Counted from the stretch's first letter, positions 1 to 10,220 are shown. The stretch is DNA of 32,818 bases from Mnemiopsis leidyi (GCA_000226015.1 JH152716.1:88561-121378); one strand, 5' to 3'. A program made the numbers and translations. The notes: generated by a model not told the origin, from the letters alone.

Positions 1-238
1 CTGGTCAGTCAGTCAGTCAGTCAGTCAGTCAGTCAGTCAGTCAGTCAGTCAGTCAGTCAGTCAGTCAGTCAGTCAGTCAGTCAGTCAGTCAGTCAGTCAG
101 TCAGTCAGTCAGTCAGTCAGTCAGTCAGTCAGTCAGTCAGTCATCCAATCAGTCAGTCAGTCAGTCAGTCAGTCAGTCAGTCAGTCAGTCAGTCGGCCGG
201 TCGGTCGGTTAGTCAATCAGTCAGTAAGTCAGTCAATC
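1..238. repeat. (TCAG)n tetranucleotide microsatellite
   Basis: An almost unbroken TCAG/GTCA tetranucleotide array runs from about base 4 to base 195. It has one interruption near 143-149 and a degenerate tail of GTCG, GTTA and GTAA variants up to about 238. It lies in the intron upstream of the first visible PPIH exon. The degenerate right edge looks like normal decay of a microsatellite. Confidence 0.97.
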
Positions 239-311
239 GCAGTAATTGATAAACCATATTCATTCTACAAAGCAAATATAGTAGGCAAATATAACAAAAC
301 CATCAATTCAG

Positions 312-823
312 GTTTAAAGGCTGTCATTTTCACCGGGTAATTAAAGATTTTATGGTGCAAGGTGGAGATTTTCTTAACAATGATGGAACAGGAAGTCTTA
401 GTATTTACGGAAAGCACTTTGAGGACGAAAACTTCTCTGTCAAGGTAAAAATGTTTACTTCTTTTGTTCCGAATTCACAGTGTTTCGCAAAACAGATATT
501 TCCTATTATTCTTTCATTCCACATTTAACAATCCTAATTGATGTATGACGTTGTCAACATAACATCAGTTCGCCAAATTAATTTTTCGCAAATTTCAGCA
601 CAAGGGTCCAGGGATCTTGTCCATGGCAAACAGCGGCAAAGACACAAACGGTTGTCAGTTTTTTATCACGTGCCAACCATGTGATTTTCTAGACAACAAA
701 CACGTGGCCTTTGGGAAAGTTACAGACGGGATGTTGGTGCTAAGGAAGATCGAGAATGTGCCTACAGCTGCAAACAATAGACCAAAGTTTCCAGTGCTTA
801 TAGAACAGTGTGGGGAAATGTAA
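312..823 (+). CDS. PPIH: Peptidyl-prolyl cis-trans isomerase H (cyclophilin H, snRNP-associated), C-terminal exons
   Basis: Two exons (312-444 and 599-823) encode the C-terminal two thirds of a single-domain cyclophilin; the 5' exons lie outside the window. Exon 312-444 holds the catalytic stretch [14 protein letters not shown], with the active-site Arg of HRVI and the Gln of QGGDF. The second exon carries [13 protein letters not shown], the KHVAFGKV segment and the terminus IEQCGEM. The ending ENVPT..N.PK.PV-I-QCGEM is the pattern I recall for cyclophilin H (USA-CyP), which binds the U4/U6 snRNP proteins PRPF3/PRPF4, rather than PPIA. The junctions are ttcag|G, AAG|gtaaaa and ttcag|CAC. Cyclophilins catalyse prolyl isomerisation; this one would act in the tri-snRNP. 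A possible ATTAAA poly(A) signal follows at 862. Confidence 0.93.
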
Positions 824-861
824 TTTTTTATTGTTTTTATGTTATGTTATTAACTTTACTT

Positions 862-867
862 ATTAAA
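862..867 (+). promoter_or_regulatory. poly(A) signal ATTAAA, probably for PPIH
   Basis: ATTAAA lies 39 bases after the PPIH stop codon, at a plausible distance for a short 3' UTR. No downstream GU-rich element was verified. Confidence 0.45.
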
Positions 868-1457
868 GTGCTTATAGCCATATAAGCTACAGAGTTTGGT
901 GAACAGTTTAAGGCCATGAATACATGTGTGGGAAATCTGCAATCTTCAATAATATATAGTAGATCATTAAAGATGGGGATAAATTTGAAGACGAGTTGGT
1001 AATTTGATCTACTGAAAACACAGTGAATTCTTGCGAAAGACCAAAGATTGGAGATAAAGTAAATCGTAATTTCGTCGCTATTTTAAAAGATATTTGACTC
1101 ACCGTGTTTCGCAATGTTTGTTTTATTTATTCATGGTTTTAGATAAGCTGCAATTGTTTATTGATGTATGTACCACATCGGAAATTATTCTAATCTGTAC
1201 ATACATATCCCTACCTATTTTATTATTTTATAGCCAGAAGTTTGATAAAATATATATTTCATTATTTCAGCAATTTAGATGTTTGTAGTCGGCAGATATC
1301 TAGTAGCAGCGATATCGGATTGTCGAACGGTTGTCTTAGCTGACTGCAGTTTATTGTTCATACGATACATAATAATGCATACTTATCTATAGGCTATTTC
1401 GTTCAACTCCTAAATTCACTTCAGCTGTTAAACATGATATGATCAAGGATGATCTTG
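868..1457. other. intergenic, no gene seen
   Basis: AT-rich sequence between the PPIH 3' end and the first GPCR. Short open frames on both strands show no family resemblance. It may hold the GPCR promoter and 5' UTR; I see no TATA box or other site I would stand behind. Confidence 0.5.
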
Positions 1458-1484
1458 ATGTCTCTAAATGAATTCAGAGGATAA
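1458..1484 (+). promoter_or_regulatory. possible upstream ORF overlapping the GPCR1 start (TAATG)
   Basis: An eight-codon ORF starts at ATG 1458 and its TAA stop (1482-1484) shares one base with the ATG at 1484. If the mRNA includes this stretch, translation of the receptor would depend on leaky scanning or reinitiation. It would be irrelevant if the sequence attcag ending at 1477 is a splice acceptor. Confidence 0.3.
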
Positions 1485-2671
1485 TGATTGATGATCCCGA
1501 ATATGACAGCTACACGTTGGCTACGGGATGTTGTGTTATATTTCTAGGTTAGTATATGCTAGTTGCTACTACTAAGCTATTGCCTCAGCACAGTGTAAAA
1601 AAGTATATGTCAAGGTTTGCTAGACCTTGTTGATTATTAATCAATGATAAATTAACCATCTAAATTATAGTTTGTTATTAATGTATTCATGGTTATATAA
1701 AAATAAATTCCTGTTAATTAAAGTAACTAATTGAAACTTCAGGAATAGTGGGATTGTTCCTCAACATAAGCACATTCACTTTTTTCCTCAAATACGACCA
1801 TCGAGGAGAAAAACACCGCAAAAGGTTTAAGACGGTGCTAGTAAATTTGAGCTTTGTGGACATCCTTCTATCCATCGCAGCGGCGGCTATACGAGGTCCT
1901 GGTTTTATCTGGCCGAGTGTTATTTACGGGGAGGCAAGCTCTCTTGGAACTGGAACTTTCAGGTGCACGTTCTTTAGTGTGGTCTCCACCTGGTTGCTAA
2001 GCGACCTCAACACATTCGCCATCATCCCCATATCGTGTATATGCGTGTTTCTCCCTTCTGAGAAGCAGCTGAGAGCCATCATTGCGGCTGTGTGGCTGCT
2101 TCCTTTCATAGAGGTAGTTCTACTTGTTATTGGCATCGAACAAGGTTACTTGAACTCTCACTACACTGAAAGTTTTTACAAATGTTCGATCCATGTAGCC
2201 GAGGGGAATGCATTCAATTGGGAAAACCTGGTGGACTACTTCAACATGGTGATCTTCAACATTCTCCCTCTCTTGGTACACATCTCAATCTGGGTCTCAC
2301 TGAGCTGTAAGGAACCCCGGATGTCTCCAGGGAAACGTCTCTCAGGGGCGCTGGTCGTCGCGACAGCGCTGGTTACCTGGTTACCCTACGGGATTGTGTA
2401 TGGAGTCTTCCGGTATGATACTCTTGGGACACGGTCTCTTGTTTTTGTTTTCTTTTATCTTTCTGTTGTGACGAATCCTTTGATCTATGGTTTCTTGATG
2501 TACAAGTGTGGGATTTTCAAGGAGGGCTGTTCGAGCTGTTGTCATGAGGTGGTTTCTGATGCTCCACCAGGATTCCAGGGGCCTGTCAAGGCTGAGGACC
2601 GCACTTCTTTTACTAACATTGAAAGTGCCTCTGCCACCATGGCATCTACCCGGCAACATGAGATTGTGTAA
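1484..2671 (+). CDS. Rhodopsin-class (class A) orphan GPCR, paralog 1
   Basis: Two exons (1484-1547 and 1743-2671) give 330 residues with seven hydrophobic segments. Class A landmarks are visible: Asn in GLFLN (TM1), Asp in FVDILLS (TM2), Cys of TFRCTFF at the top of TM3 with a partner Cys in YKCSIH of the second extracellular loop, Trp in VWLLP (TM4), Pro in NILPL (TM5), TWLPY (TM6) and NPLIY (TM7). The DRY motif at the end of TM3 is missing: the sequence there is ISCICVF. The third intracellular loop is very short. The tail is Cys-rich (CSSCC, possible palmitoylation) and ends HEIV, a possible PDZ ligand. The TM7 retinal Lys of opsins is absent. The start at 1484 is preceded in frame by TGA at 1469. 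The intron sits inside TM1, in phase 1, exactly as in the next gene. Ligand unknown. Confidence 0.88.
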
Positions 2672-3496
2672 TTTCCGCAAAATTTTATTGAACAAGATGA
2701 GTTTAGGAAACGTTTTAATTAATTCTTAAATTTGTATAATTGCAAATCTTTGGAGTTACAAATCTTTTAAGTTTGAGTTTTAAGTATTAAATTAATCCTT
2801 TCAAGAGCTTTGTTGTAGTTTAAATATTTAAATTTTTTAAACGTTTTAGCAGCTTTTATTTTTCGATTTTATCTCATTTCATCTCATATTTACAGAATTG
2901 ATGAATGCATTTTGTATTTCGCTAGATTTTATGTTGTCGAAAATAGTAGGCATTATGTTGCAGAAAATAGAAGGCATTATGAACTATGAAGTTGTAACAA
3001 TAATTCAAAAATAACAATCGTCACTTTACTCATTTATTTCATCAGCCGTATGAAAGAATGTCCCATCATGATTCATGAGCCTAAGAATCTTTGACAGTGT
3101 CAGTTGAGGAAAATTGATTTAAGTCAGTCTCTTCTCTCTCTACCAAGCTATATTATACATTGAAGATAGTGTTTTTAAGATTTTATTTTTCAAGGGGTAG
3201 ATTTTCTTTAATAAGCAGGATTTCACGTTTATAGTATTAATGAGAAACATTCGAACCATTTCTCGTTTGTTAGCTCCATGAATCTAAGTTTGTTAAACGA
3301 CATGTGGTACATGATTAAGGCAAACTCGAGTTTTTTCTATTAAGTACATTTTGTACAAATAGAATTTCGTGACAACTTTCCAATATCAACAGTTTCAAAA
3401 CTTTCCAAATTTATTAGATCAGATATGCAAACTGATTCATATCATCACTTTATAGATAACCTACACTACGTACAATTGCTTCGTTTCAAAATAGGG
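2672..3496. other. intergenic between the two GPCR genes
   Basis: AT-rich sequence with no recognisable gene. ATTAAA at 2786-2791 is a candidate poly(A) signal for the upstream receptor. A short imperfect repeat (AAAATAG-AGGCATTATG) occurs twice near 2939-2980. Confidence 0.45.
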
Positions 3497-4905
3497 ATGG
3501 CATCGACGTCTTTGGGAGAGCCAGATAATGACCCAGAACACGACAAATACACTTTAGCAACAGGGTGTTGTGTCATGTTACTTGGTAAGTCCCAAGAGAT
3601 TCTCGAATTATAGCTCTTTCTTTAGTTTAATCATTCAATTGCGGATTTGAAACATGGCTGTTCAATCATTGATAGTACATTTGGGAATAGTTTAAGATTC
3701 ACACTTTCTGATACTAATATGAAATCTCATAATATATTGTTAAATCGCTGTTTATATTTATTATGATATACTTGATTGCTTGTAGTTTCTTAGTAATATT
3801 TGCATCGAATTACCTTTTACCACGACTAAAATTAGTGGAAATTGTTGTCTTCTATTTCACTAGTATTCCTGCCTCTGCATCTTTTAACAACCATCTAAAT
3901 AATTGATTTTTAATTTCCGTTTCAGGATTTGTGGGTCTTTTCCTCAACTCAAACACTCTCCTCTATTTTCTAAAATTCAACACGAGAGGAGAGGCGCACC
4001 GAAAAAGATTAAAGGCGGTCCTGGTGAACATGAGCGTGGTTGACATACTACTGTCCATCGCTGCAGCTGGCATCAGGGGTCCTGGCTTTATCTGGCCAAG
4101 TATCATCTACGGGGAAGGATCTGAAGAGATCGGAACCACCAGGTGTAAAGTCCTCAGCATCATCTCAACCTGGCTCCTGAGTGATCTCAACATGCTGGCT
4201 ATCATTCCTATCTCCTGTATCTGTGTGTTCCTGCCCTCCAAAAAGAGTCTCAGAATGATCATTTCTTTGTGCTGGATTCTCCCGGTGATTGAAGCAATAC
4301 TTCTGATAGTTGGTATCGAAGAGGGTTACCTTACTTCCAGATACACCGACACCTACCGAAAGTGTTCCATCCATGGAGCAGAAGAAACTACCTTCAACTG
4401 GGAAGGTTTGGTTGATTATTTCAACATGGTCGTGTTCAATATCTTACCTCTGGTTCTTCACGCTGGAATCTGGATTTCTCTCTGTTGTCGAGATTCACAC
4501 ATGTCCCGAGCGAGGCTGGTATCTGGAGCTCTGGTGGTGCTGACGGCCCTCGTCACTTGGCTCCCCTACGGCATTGTATATGGTTTCATGAGGTTCACCC
4601 CATCTGGTCCAAAGGCACTCGTCTATATCTTCTTCTACTTCTCGATCGTTTCCAATCCAATTATCTATGGATTTGCACTGTACAAATGTGACATATTCCG
4701 GGAGGGGTGCTCTGAATGTTGCTGCAAAGAAGAATCTGAGGTAGAACCGACTCTTCCTCAGCCAGTGGACCGGGCAAGAGTGGTCGAACCTAGATCCTTC
4801 ACTGATCTGGGGAGTGCAACTTCCGATATTACATCCTCTGTTACTCCCCGCCAGCCTCAGTTCCATGACAGTCTTAGAGTAATCAGTTCTTCTTCAACAG
4901 CGTGA
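3497..4905 (+). CDS. Rhodopsin-class (class A) orphan GPCR, paralog 2
   Basis: Two exons (3497-3584 and 3926-4905) encode 355 residues, closely similar to the preceding receptor throughout TM1-TM7 (shared RGPGFIWPS, IPISCICVFLPS, FNWE-LVDYFNMV, TWLPYGIVYG). It arose by tandem duplication, with the intron conserved in position and phase. Class A landmarks: GLFLN, VVDILLS, Cys in TTRCKV paired with YRKCSIH, CWILP, NILPL, TWLPY, SNPIIY. The position of DRY again reads CIC, and the opsin Lys site reads Tyr. The tail is longer than in paralog 1, Ser/Thr-rich at the end, with a CSECCC cluster. An in-frame ATG at 3425 would add 24 residues; I chose 3497 because it gives the N-terminus most like paralog 1. 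The 341-bp intron shows no other feature. Ligand and coupling cannot be inferred. Confidence 0.88.
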
Positions 4906-5958
4906 GAGAAGTATGATAAATGGCATCAGCACTGGATTTATACTTTCTGGAACTCCCCTTTATTTTTTGTCGTATATTTTCACATATAACAGAATTATTT
5001 TTCTAAACATACTGAAACTGTTTATATGATTTGTTATTCGAAATTTTGTTCATTTTCAAGGTTAGAATATCTTTCATAAACCTCATTGTATTTGTCAACA
5101 TATTTTGTCATCATAATAAATAAAATCTCTTAAAATAGATTTTATGCCACATAATTATTAACATAGTGCTTGAATCATCAAGGCCACCTGAACTGCATGT
5201 ATGCCTGTTGAACTAGGATTGTTTAATTTATATTTTCCATCCTTGTTTCAATAACCTTATTTTAATATAGTTTCAGAATACAGTATGAATACATTATGAA
5301 TCTCCACAAATTTTTAATCTTTTATTAAATTTCTGTTTCGGCAGGCCATATTTTTCAATTGATTCTTTTGGGAATCTTAATATGTCTTACTAAAGGTATA
5401 TGATGTATTTGTTTCAATTGCAAGATAAAGAGTTAGATAAACTCTTATCATAGTTTTCGTGGAGGGTATGATTGTTTTCACTGTCATTCTCATTTGCTGA
5501 ATTTTCCTTTTAACTTAGATTACTCTTAGTTAGTGTTTTACACCGCTGAGTATAAGTTTTAAACTTTGAAGCAGTGTGATAAATTGCACAATTATTATTA
5601 TGATGCAATAAATGTTTATAATTTGAAAATATGAAATCTTAATTAAAAAGGATTTTGAGTAAATGTGATGTTAACCAGTATTTTTACAGATAAAGATTAA
5701 TCGGACAACTTTTTGATACCTCTTAACCGTTTTAGTTAGTGATAAATTATTTTGATCTGATATACTTTTACTTTTTGATGTCTAAAAATTTTTCAACGAT
5801 TTTTGCAAATTGAGGTGATTTTCTTTCTTAAAAATGTGAAATTCGTTTATGATATATGTCTCTTGCCTGTTATTTAATTTATCAACGGTCAACATAAATG
5901 TGACGATTAACATGAATGGTAATTACACGTAGTATTTCTTTTAGGGAAGAAGCCATCG
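4906..5958. other. GPCR2 3' UTR and intergenic sequence
   Basis: About 1 kb of AT-rich DNA with no coding potential I recognise. It ends in a pyrimidine-rich tract and tttcttttag (acceptor-like) 14 bases before the ribokinase ATG, which may mark a 5' UTR intron or a trans-splice acceptor. Confidence 0.5.
5115..5124 (+). promoter_or_regulatory. overlapping AATAAA poly(A) signals for GPCR2
   Basis: Two overlapping AATAAA hexamers lie about 210 bases after the GPCR2 stop codon. Confidence 0.55.
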
Positions 5959-6879
5959 ATGACTGCCTCAGTTGTAGTCGTTGGTTCTTGTATGACTGAC
6001 CTGGTCAGCTATGTGCCAGATCTTCCAAAGGCTGGAGAAACCGTCCACGGAACTAAATTCATGGTCGGTTTCGGTGGCAAAGGAGCAAACCAAGCTGTGA
6101 TGGCAGCGAAATTAGGTGCCAAAACGGCTCTTGTGGCAAAATTGGGCAAGGACACATTTGGAGACAATTATGTCGAGAATTTGAAGAATATTGGGGTAAA
6201 TATTTCTTGTGTGGGTAGGATAGAAGGGGCTAGTGGAGTGGCGACAATAACAGTAGATGATCGAGCAGAAAATTGTATTGTCATTGTCGGGGGTGCTAAT
6301 AACCATATGGACGACGAGGCAATCGATCAAGCAAAAACAATCTTAGAAAACAGTAAAGTAGTCGTTTTTCAACAAGAAATTCCTTTATCAACCAATATGA
6401 CAGCATTAAGGCTGATAAAAGGTTTAAACAAAGATATAACCACAATCTACAATGCTGCCCCTGCAACTAACTCATTGCCCGACGAGCTGTATCCACTTGT
6501 CGATATTTTCTGTGTCAATGAGTCAGAGGCTGAAAAGCTACTGGGTCTAGAATCAGTCAAGTCAGTGGACGATGCTTCGAAAGCTGCAGGTTTGCTAAGA
6601 AGTAAGGGCTGTAAGATGGGGATGGTTACATTGGGGGCAAATGGTGTTGTCTACCAAGAAGAGAGTGGTAAAAATGTCCATGTTCCTTGTCCTAAAGTCA
6701 GAGCTATCGATACTACTGGTGCAGGTGATGCCTTTATTGGGTCTCTGGCATGTTTGCTGGCTGATGAGTCCTTGCAGGAATCATTCGAAAGGAAAGTTGA
6801 GATTGCTTGCAGTGTAGCATCAGAGAGTGTTACAAAACTTGGAACACAAAGCTCTTATCCAACATCTTACAAACTTTGA
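5959..6879 (+). CDS. RBKS: Ribokinase (PfkB family), complete and intronless
   Basis: This 306-residue PfkB-family sugar kinase phosphorylates D-ribose to ribose-5-phosphate with ATP, feeding the pentose-phosphate and nucleotide pathways in the cytosol. The N-terminus VVVVGSCMTDLVSYVP, the substrate-binding GFGGKGANQ (residues 37-45), the IFCVNESEAE segment (183-192) and the C-terminal PfkB signature DTTGAGDAF (251-259, catalytic Asp257) are all intact. The end GTQSSYP matches animal ribokinases as I remember them. Length is normal for the family. The start is set by alignment of MTASVVVVGSCMTD with other animal RBKS N-termini. The gene has no intron, unlike nearly all its neighbours, but shares that trait with the exonuclease gene beyond the transposon. 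An acceptor-like site lies 14 bases upstream of the ATG. Confidence 0.96.
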   Translation: MTASVVVVGSCMTDLVSYVPDLPKAGETVHGTKFMVGFGGKGANQAVMAAKLGAKTALVAKLGKDTFGDNYVENLKNIGVNISCVGRIEGASGVATITVDDRAENCIVIVGGANNHMDDEAIDQAKTILENSKVVVFQQEIPLSTNMTALRLIKGLNKDITTIYNAAPATNSLPDELYPLVDIFCVNESEAEKLLGLESVKSVDDASKAAGLLRSKGCKMGMVTLGANGVVYQEESGKNVHVPCPKVRAIDTTGAGDAFIGSLACLLADESLQESFERKVEIACSVASESVTKLGTQSSYPTSYKL

Positions 6880-7286
6880 GTTTGAAGTGCTGAGTGGCCG
6901 TGTTTCTTTATTACTTTGCAGTTATATTATCATCATTGAAATCGAGATATATTTCTTATTCAAAAAAGTCCCTGAACCGGGGTCTAACAAGCACTCTTTA
7001 ATTGTGAAATTTACAGTGATTTATGAGAAATTGATTATTGTGATTTTTATGAATTTTTGGGTTTATTTGGGTTTAAATTTAACAGTTTTTAAGTTTTAAG
7101 TTACATCAAAAATTACTTCATGCTGAAAATTGCAAATTTAACAATTCAGAACGTTCTATTTCAAAACTGCTCTTTGTACTTGATAATTTATGACAGTTCT
7201 TATTGTGAATAACCCAATAGGCAATATCGTGCTTCTTGGTTCAAAAATAACAGACTTCCTCTTTTTAGTTAAAAATTTGGAACAAA
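6880..7286. other. RBKS 3' flank
   Basis: AT-rich 3' flank of the ribokinase gene up to the left end of the transposon. No gene, RNA or clear poly(A) hexamer was seen. Confidence 0.5.
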
Positions 7287-9087
7287 AGGGGTCATTCATA
7301 AAATCAAGTACGCGTCCTTAAGCCACGAGTACATGTCTCATACTTAAATCAGGTAAGCCACGAAATCGGTATTCATTAAATAAGTCAGGCATAAAAATTG
7401 CGTACTTATGGCTCAGTTTTATCTAGCCATGGCTCGTTGAATCCGAGCCATGGCTCAATGGATTAAGTACGGCTCAGAGCTATAGCTTTCGGTTTAAGTA
7501 CGGATTATAAACCGTGGCTGGGCATGCTGTACTCAAAAAGCAGACAGAGCCAAGCCACGGCTTTCTGTTTTAAGGACATGTACTTACAATTCTGAGTACA
7601 TGTCCTTATAATTTTAAGTACAGATGATCAAATTGAGGTCGTGGATTACATCGAGGAACTAAATGCAAACAATCGACAGAGATAAACTGATAAAGTGAGA
7701 TAAAGTGAGATAAAGTACCTACTCTTTCCCTCTATTATTGGTGAGAGGATGGCACGTGATAATAGATGCGGCCAACCAATAACCATTGGCCTCCGGTATC
7801 TTACTTGTTTCTGATTTGCTTATTAACCACTACGTTATCGGTTGTCGCTAATCAGTGAGGGCAAACAGTAACAGCCATACAACCAATAGGCAATTGCGTC
7901 CACCGTCACGTGCCCTCCTCACGCCAATTGCAGAAGGATCCTGAGGGTTTGGACAGACAGGTAGCCCGAAATTTGTCGGCACATAGACATGAACAGTTTG
8001 AGTTATCAGTGCTTTATTTCTGTTTAGTTGTTTAAATCGAAAGTCTTTTCGGCTTGAAATGGAGCGCAACACTTTGATGACATTATTTAGTGAGCTTGTT
8101 GTAATTTCAATCAGCTAAATTCGTTCTCGGAATTGAAGTAATTTGGACATATCTCAACCATTTTTAACAGAATCCTGCCAAAATTTTCGCTGTAAGTTCA
8201 TTGCAACATTTTCTTGACGGCTAGCTGTGCGATTGTGATTCAATCTTTCACAGCTGTGAAAAATTGTGGCTTTCGTCACGTGCTAAACCTTCAAAAATGC
8301 GTGATTCGGCTTTTATTGTCCCAATTCTCCAGATGTTTCACTGAAATTTGTTTTGTGCCCCGTCCATTCCTTCTGTACATCACGAGGTGAGTGTGTATCA
8401 ATTTGAATTACTCTGGAGGTCTTTAGGACCCTTGAAAGGCCAGAAAATTCGGAAATTTTAAGTTTTTCCGATTTTAATGAAAATTGACACTAAGGTTCCT
8501 TTACCTAAGAGCAATCACCCCTGAAAGTTTTTTTGCAAAAATATCAATCACAGGGGCAGTTATCATACAAAACGTAATCGGATCTTTTTCCTGTCCGAGC
8601 CCAAAAATGTCGAAATTTCAACTTCTGTCTGATTAATAAAAATTGGCATCAATGTTCCTCTACCTAAGGGCAATCACCTCTGACAGCATTATGCAAGAAT
8701 TCAAATCACAAGGGCACTTATGAAACAAACGACAAGTAAGCCAGTAGGAAAGGCCGGGATCCGGGGGCTCAGCTTATTGGCTCAGAAAATAAGGACGTGT
8801 CCTCACTTAATGAATACCAAACTGGACGTGTAAGCCGTGACTTAAAATGGTAATCCATGGCTCAGATCTGGTAATCCACGGCTCGGTTCAGGTAATCCGT
8901 GTACTAAAATCCTAAGCCACAATATGAGCCGGCTTAAGAATGGCTCACCAATTTAAGCGACGACTTAGCAAGCCGTACTTAAAAGTTGAGGCGAGCCATT
9001 ATTATGAATACGAAAAATGGATTATTGTTCGATTATCGCTGGATTTAAGTACGAGCCATAAGTACGGCTCGGTTATGAATGACCCCT
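7287..9087. mobile_element. non-autonomous DNA transposon, about 1.8 kb
   Basis: Perfect 15-bp terminal inverted repeats bound the element: AGGGGTCATTCATAA at 7287-7301 and its exact reverse complement at 9073-9087. AAA flanks both sides and may be a 3-bp target duplication, although A-runs are common here. About 300 bp inside each end is filled with variants of a short word (AAGTACGGCTC, GTACTTATGGCTC, AAGCCACG, GAGCCATGG) in both orientations, typical of subterminal transposase-binding repeats. The core has no ORF above about 75 codons and no transposase, so the copy depends on an enzyme encoded elsewhere. The termini do not let me assign a superfamily with confidence. It sits between two intronless genes. 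Confidence 0.85.
8469..8723. repeat. diverged direct repeat inside the transposon core
   Basis: Two similar segments of about 95 bp, at roughly 8469-8565 and 8629-8723, share the words AAAATTG, CA, GGTTCCT/TGTTCCT, TACCTAAG, GCAATCACC, CTGA and CA-GGGCA. They are offset by about 160 bp. They lie in the non-coding core of the element. Confidence 0.7.
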
Positions 9088-9170
9088 AAAGTCGAAGCCC
9101 TTGAACACACATAATTGATAAAAACCGATAGTTGAATTTCATGTCCGTGCGCAGGTTATATCATATTTGA

Positions 9171-10220
9171 ATGGATCCTTATAATGTCTATGATAGTCGC
9201 AAAAAGATTATAGTCCCTGAAAATTGGCGCAGGATGGACGCAGCAGTCATCCATTTTATTAGAAAAAGAGCTGTGAGAAAGGTCGGACTTGATTGTGAGT
9301 GGACAAACGACAGTCCAGTATCATTGATTCAGATTGCTACTGAAGATCACGTCATCCTTTTTCAAGTATGTCGATTTAGAGATGAAAGTTCGCTACCTTA
9401 TGAATTAGCTTCGATTCTTACAGATCAATCTTTGGTAAAAGTAGGGGTTAACATTGAAGAAGATGCCAAACGGCTAAAAGACGGATTTGGTATACTAGTT
9501 AAGGGCTGGTTGGATATACGTTGCTTCGCAATTGGTGAATATTTGCTCGGTAATTATCTTGTTGAACAACTGAAGAATTATGAATCACTACATTGTGCCA
9601 ATAATACTTGCCCTTCTTCTGTTAAGAGTAAGCGTTTAACTTTCATGCCTAAGTTAGGGCTCGATGCACTTGTTGGTGCATGCCTTGGCAAAAGTCTCAA
9701 AGCCTCCGCTCGAGATCATCTAATACAAGCTTTTGGAAGTTGGAATTCTTGGAATTTGTCCCCTGAAGATGAAGCTTACGCAGCTGCAGATGCAGCCGCT
9801 TCCCTTGATGTTTTTAATTTTCTTGCATCTCTAAGATTTCCCTCCAGATCTTTGAAATACATCGAAACTTCATACGATCATAATCAAATCAAATCGGATT
9901 GTCTGAAACTTCTCAGCTCTATGGCTAAGACTGCTGGCATCGACTCAATTCTGCCTCATTACTATGGAAAAGGGATCATGACCAACTTTGAGTCAGTTGC
10001 TGAAGGCAGTAAAGCAGGGATGGAAAACAATGCTGAGAGAAGTCTGCTAAGTTATATCTGGAGTGGGTTCGCCTTTCTTATCTCGTGTATCTTGATGCTA
10101 CTTCTACTGTTTTTTGGTGTCGTTTGTGCTATTGCAGTTGTTCATCTTATGATTGAATACGACGTGATTTCGAAAACTCGTAGACTGGTCCTGAAGTACC
10201 TTAATAGACCTTATAATTGA
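9171..10220 (+). CDS. EXD2-like DEDDy 3'-5' exonuclease with C-terminal membrane anchor
   Basis: This intronless gene of 349 residues has an RNase D/Werner-type 3'-5' exonuclease domain at about residues 20-220. The DEDDy residues are visible: Asp41 and Glu43 in GLDCEW (exo I), Asp98 in VGVNIEEDAKRL (exo II), and Tyr203 with Asp207 in AYAAADAA (exo III). The PKLGLDALVGACLGKSL stretch is the usual segment between exo II and III. After a linker, residues about 297-326 form one strongly hydrophobic helix (LISCILMLLLLFFGVVCAI) followed by a basic tail, so the protein is probably tail-anchored with the nuclease facing the cytosol. Human EXD2 is a mitochondrial outer-membrane exonuclease whose membrane helix is N-terminal; here the anchor is at the other end. 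It could equally be another WRN-exonuclease-like family member, so I give no symbol. Confidence 0.85.
   Translation: MDPYNVYDSRKKIIVPENWRRMDAAVIHFIRKRAVRKVGLDCEWTNDSPVSLIQIATEDHVILFQVCRFRDESSLPYELASILTDQSLVKVGVNIEEDAKRLKDGFGILVKGWLDIRCFAIGEYLLGNYLVEQLKNYESLHCANNTCPSSVKSKRLTFMPKLGLDALVGACLGKSLKASARDHLIQAFGSWNSWNLSPEDEAYAAADAAASLDVFNFLASLRFPSRSLKYIETSYDHNQIKSDCLKLLSSMAKTAGIDSILPHYYGKGIMTNFESVAEGSKAGMENNAERSLLSYIWSGFAFLISCILMLLLLFFGVVCAIAVVHLMIEYDVISKTRRLVLKYLNRPYN

Noticed and set aside
1-238. Telomeric or satellite array
   Set aside because: The four-base TCAG period and location in a gene intron fit an ordinary microsatellite.
1484-4905. Opsins
   Set aside because: The TM7 lysine that binds retinal is replaced by Tyr in paralog 2 and not present in paralog 1, and DRY/ERY is missing. 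Only general class A identity is supported.
7848-8072. Transposase fragment on the - strand inside the TIR element
   Set aside because: The 74-codon frame shows no DDE/D pattern or other transposase resemblance.
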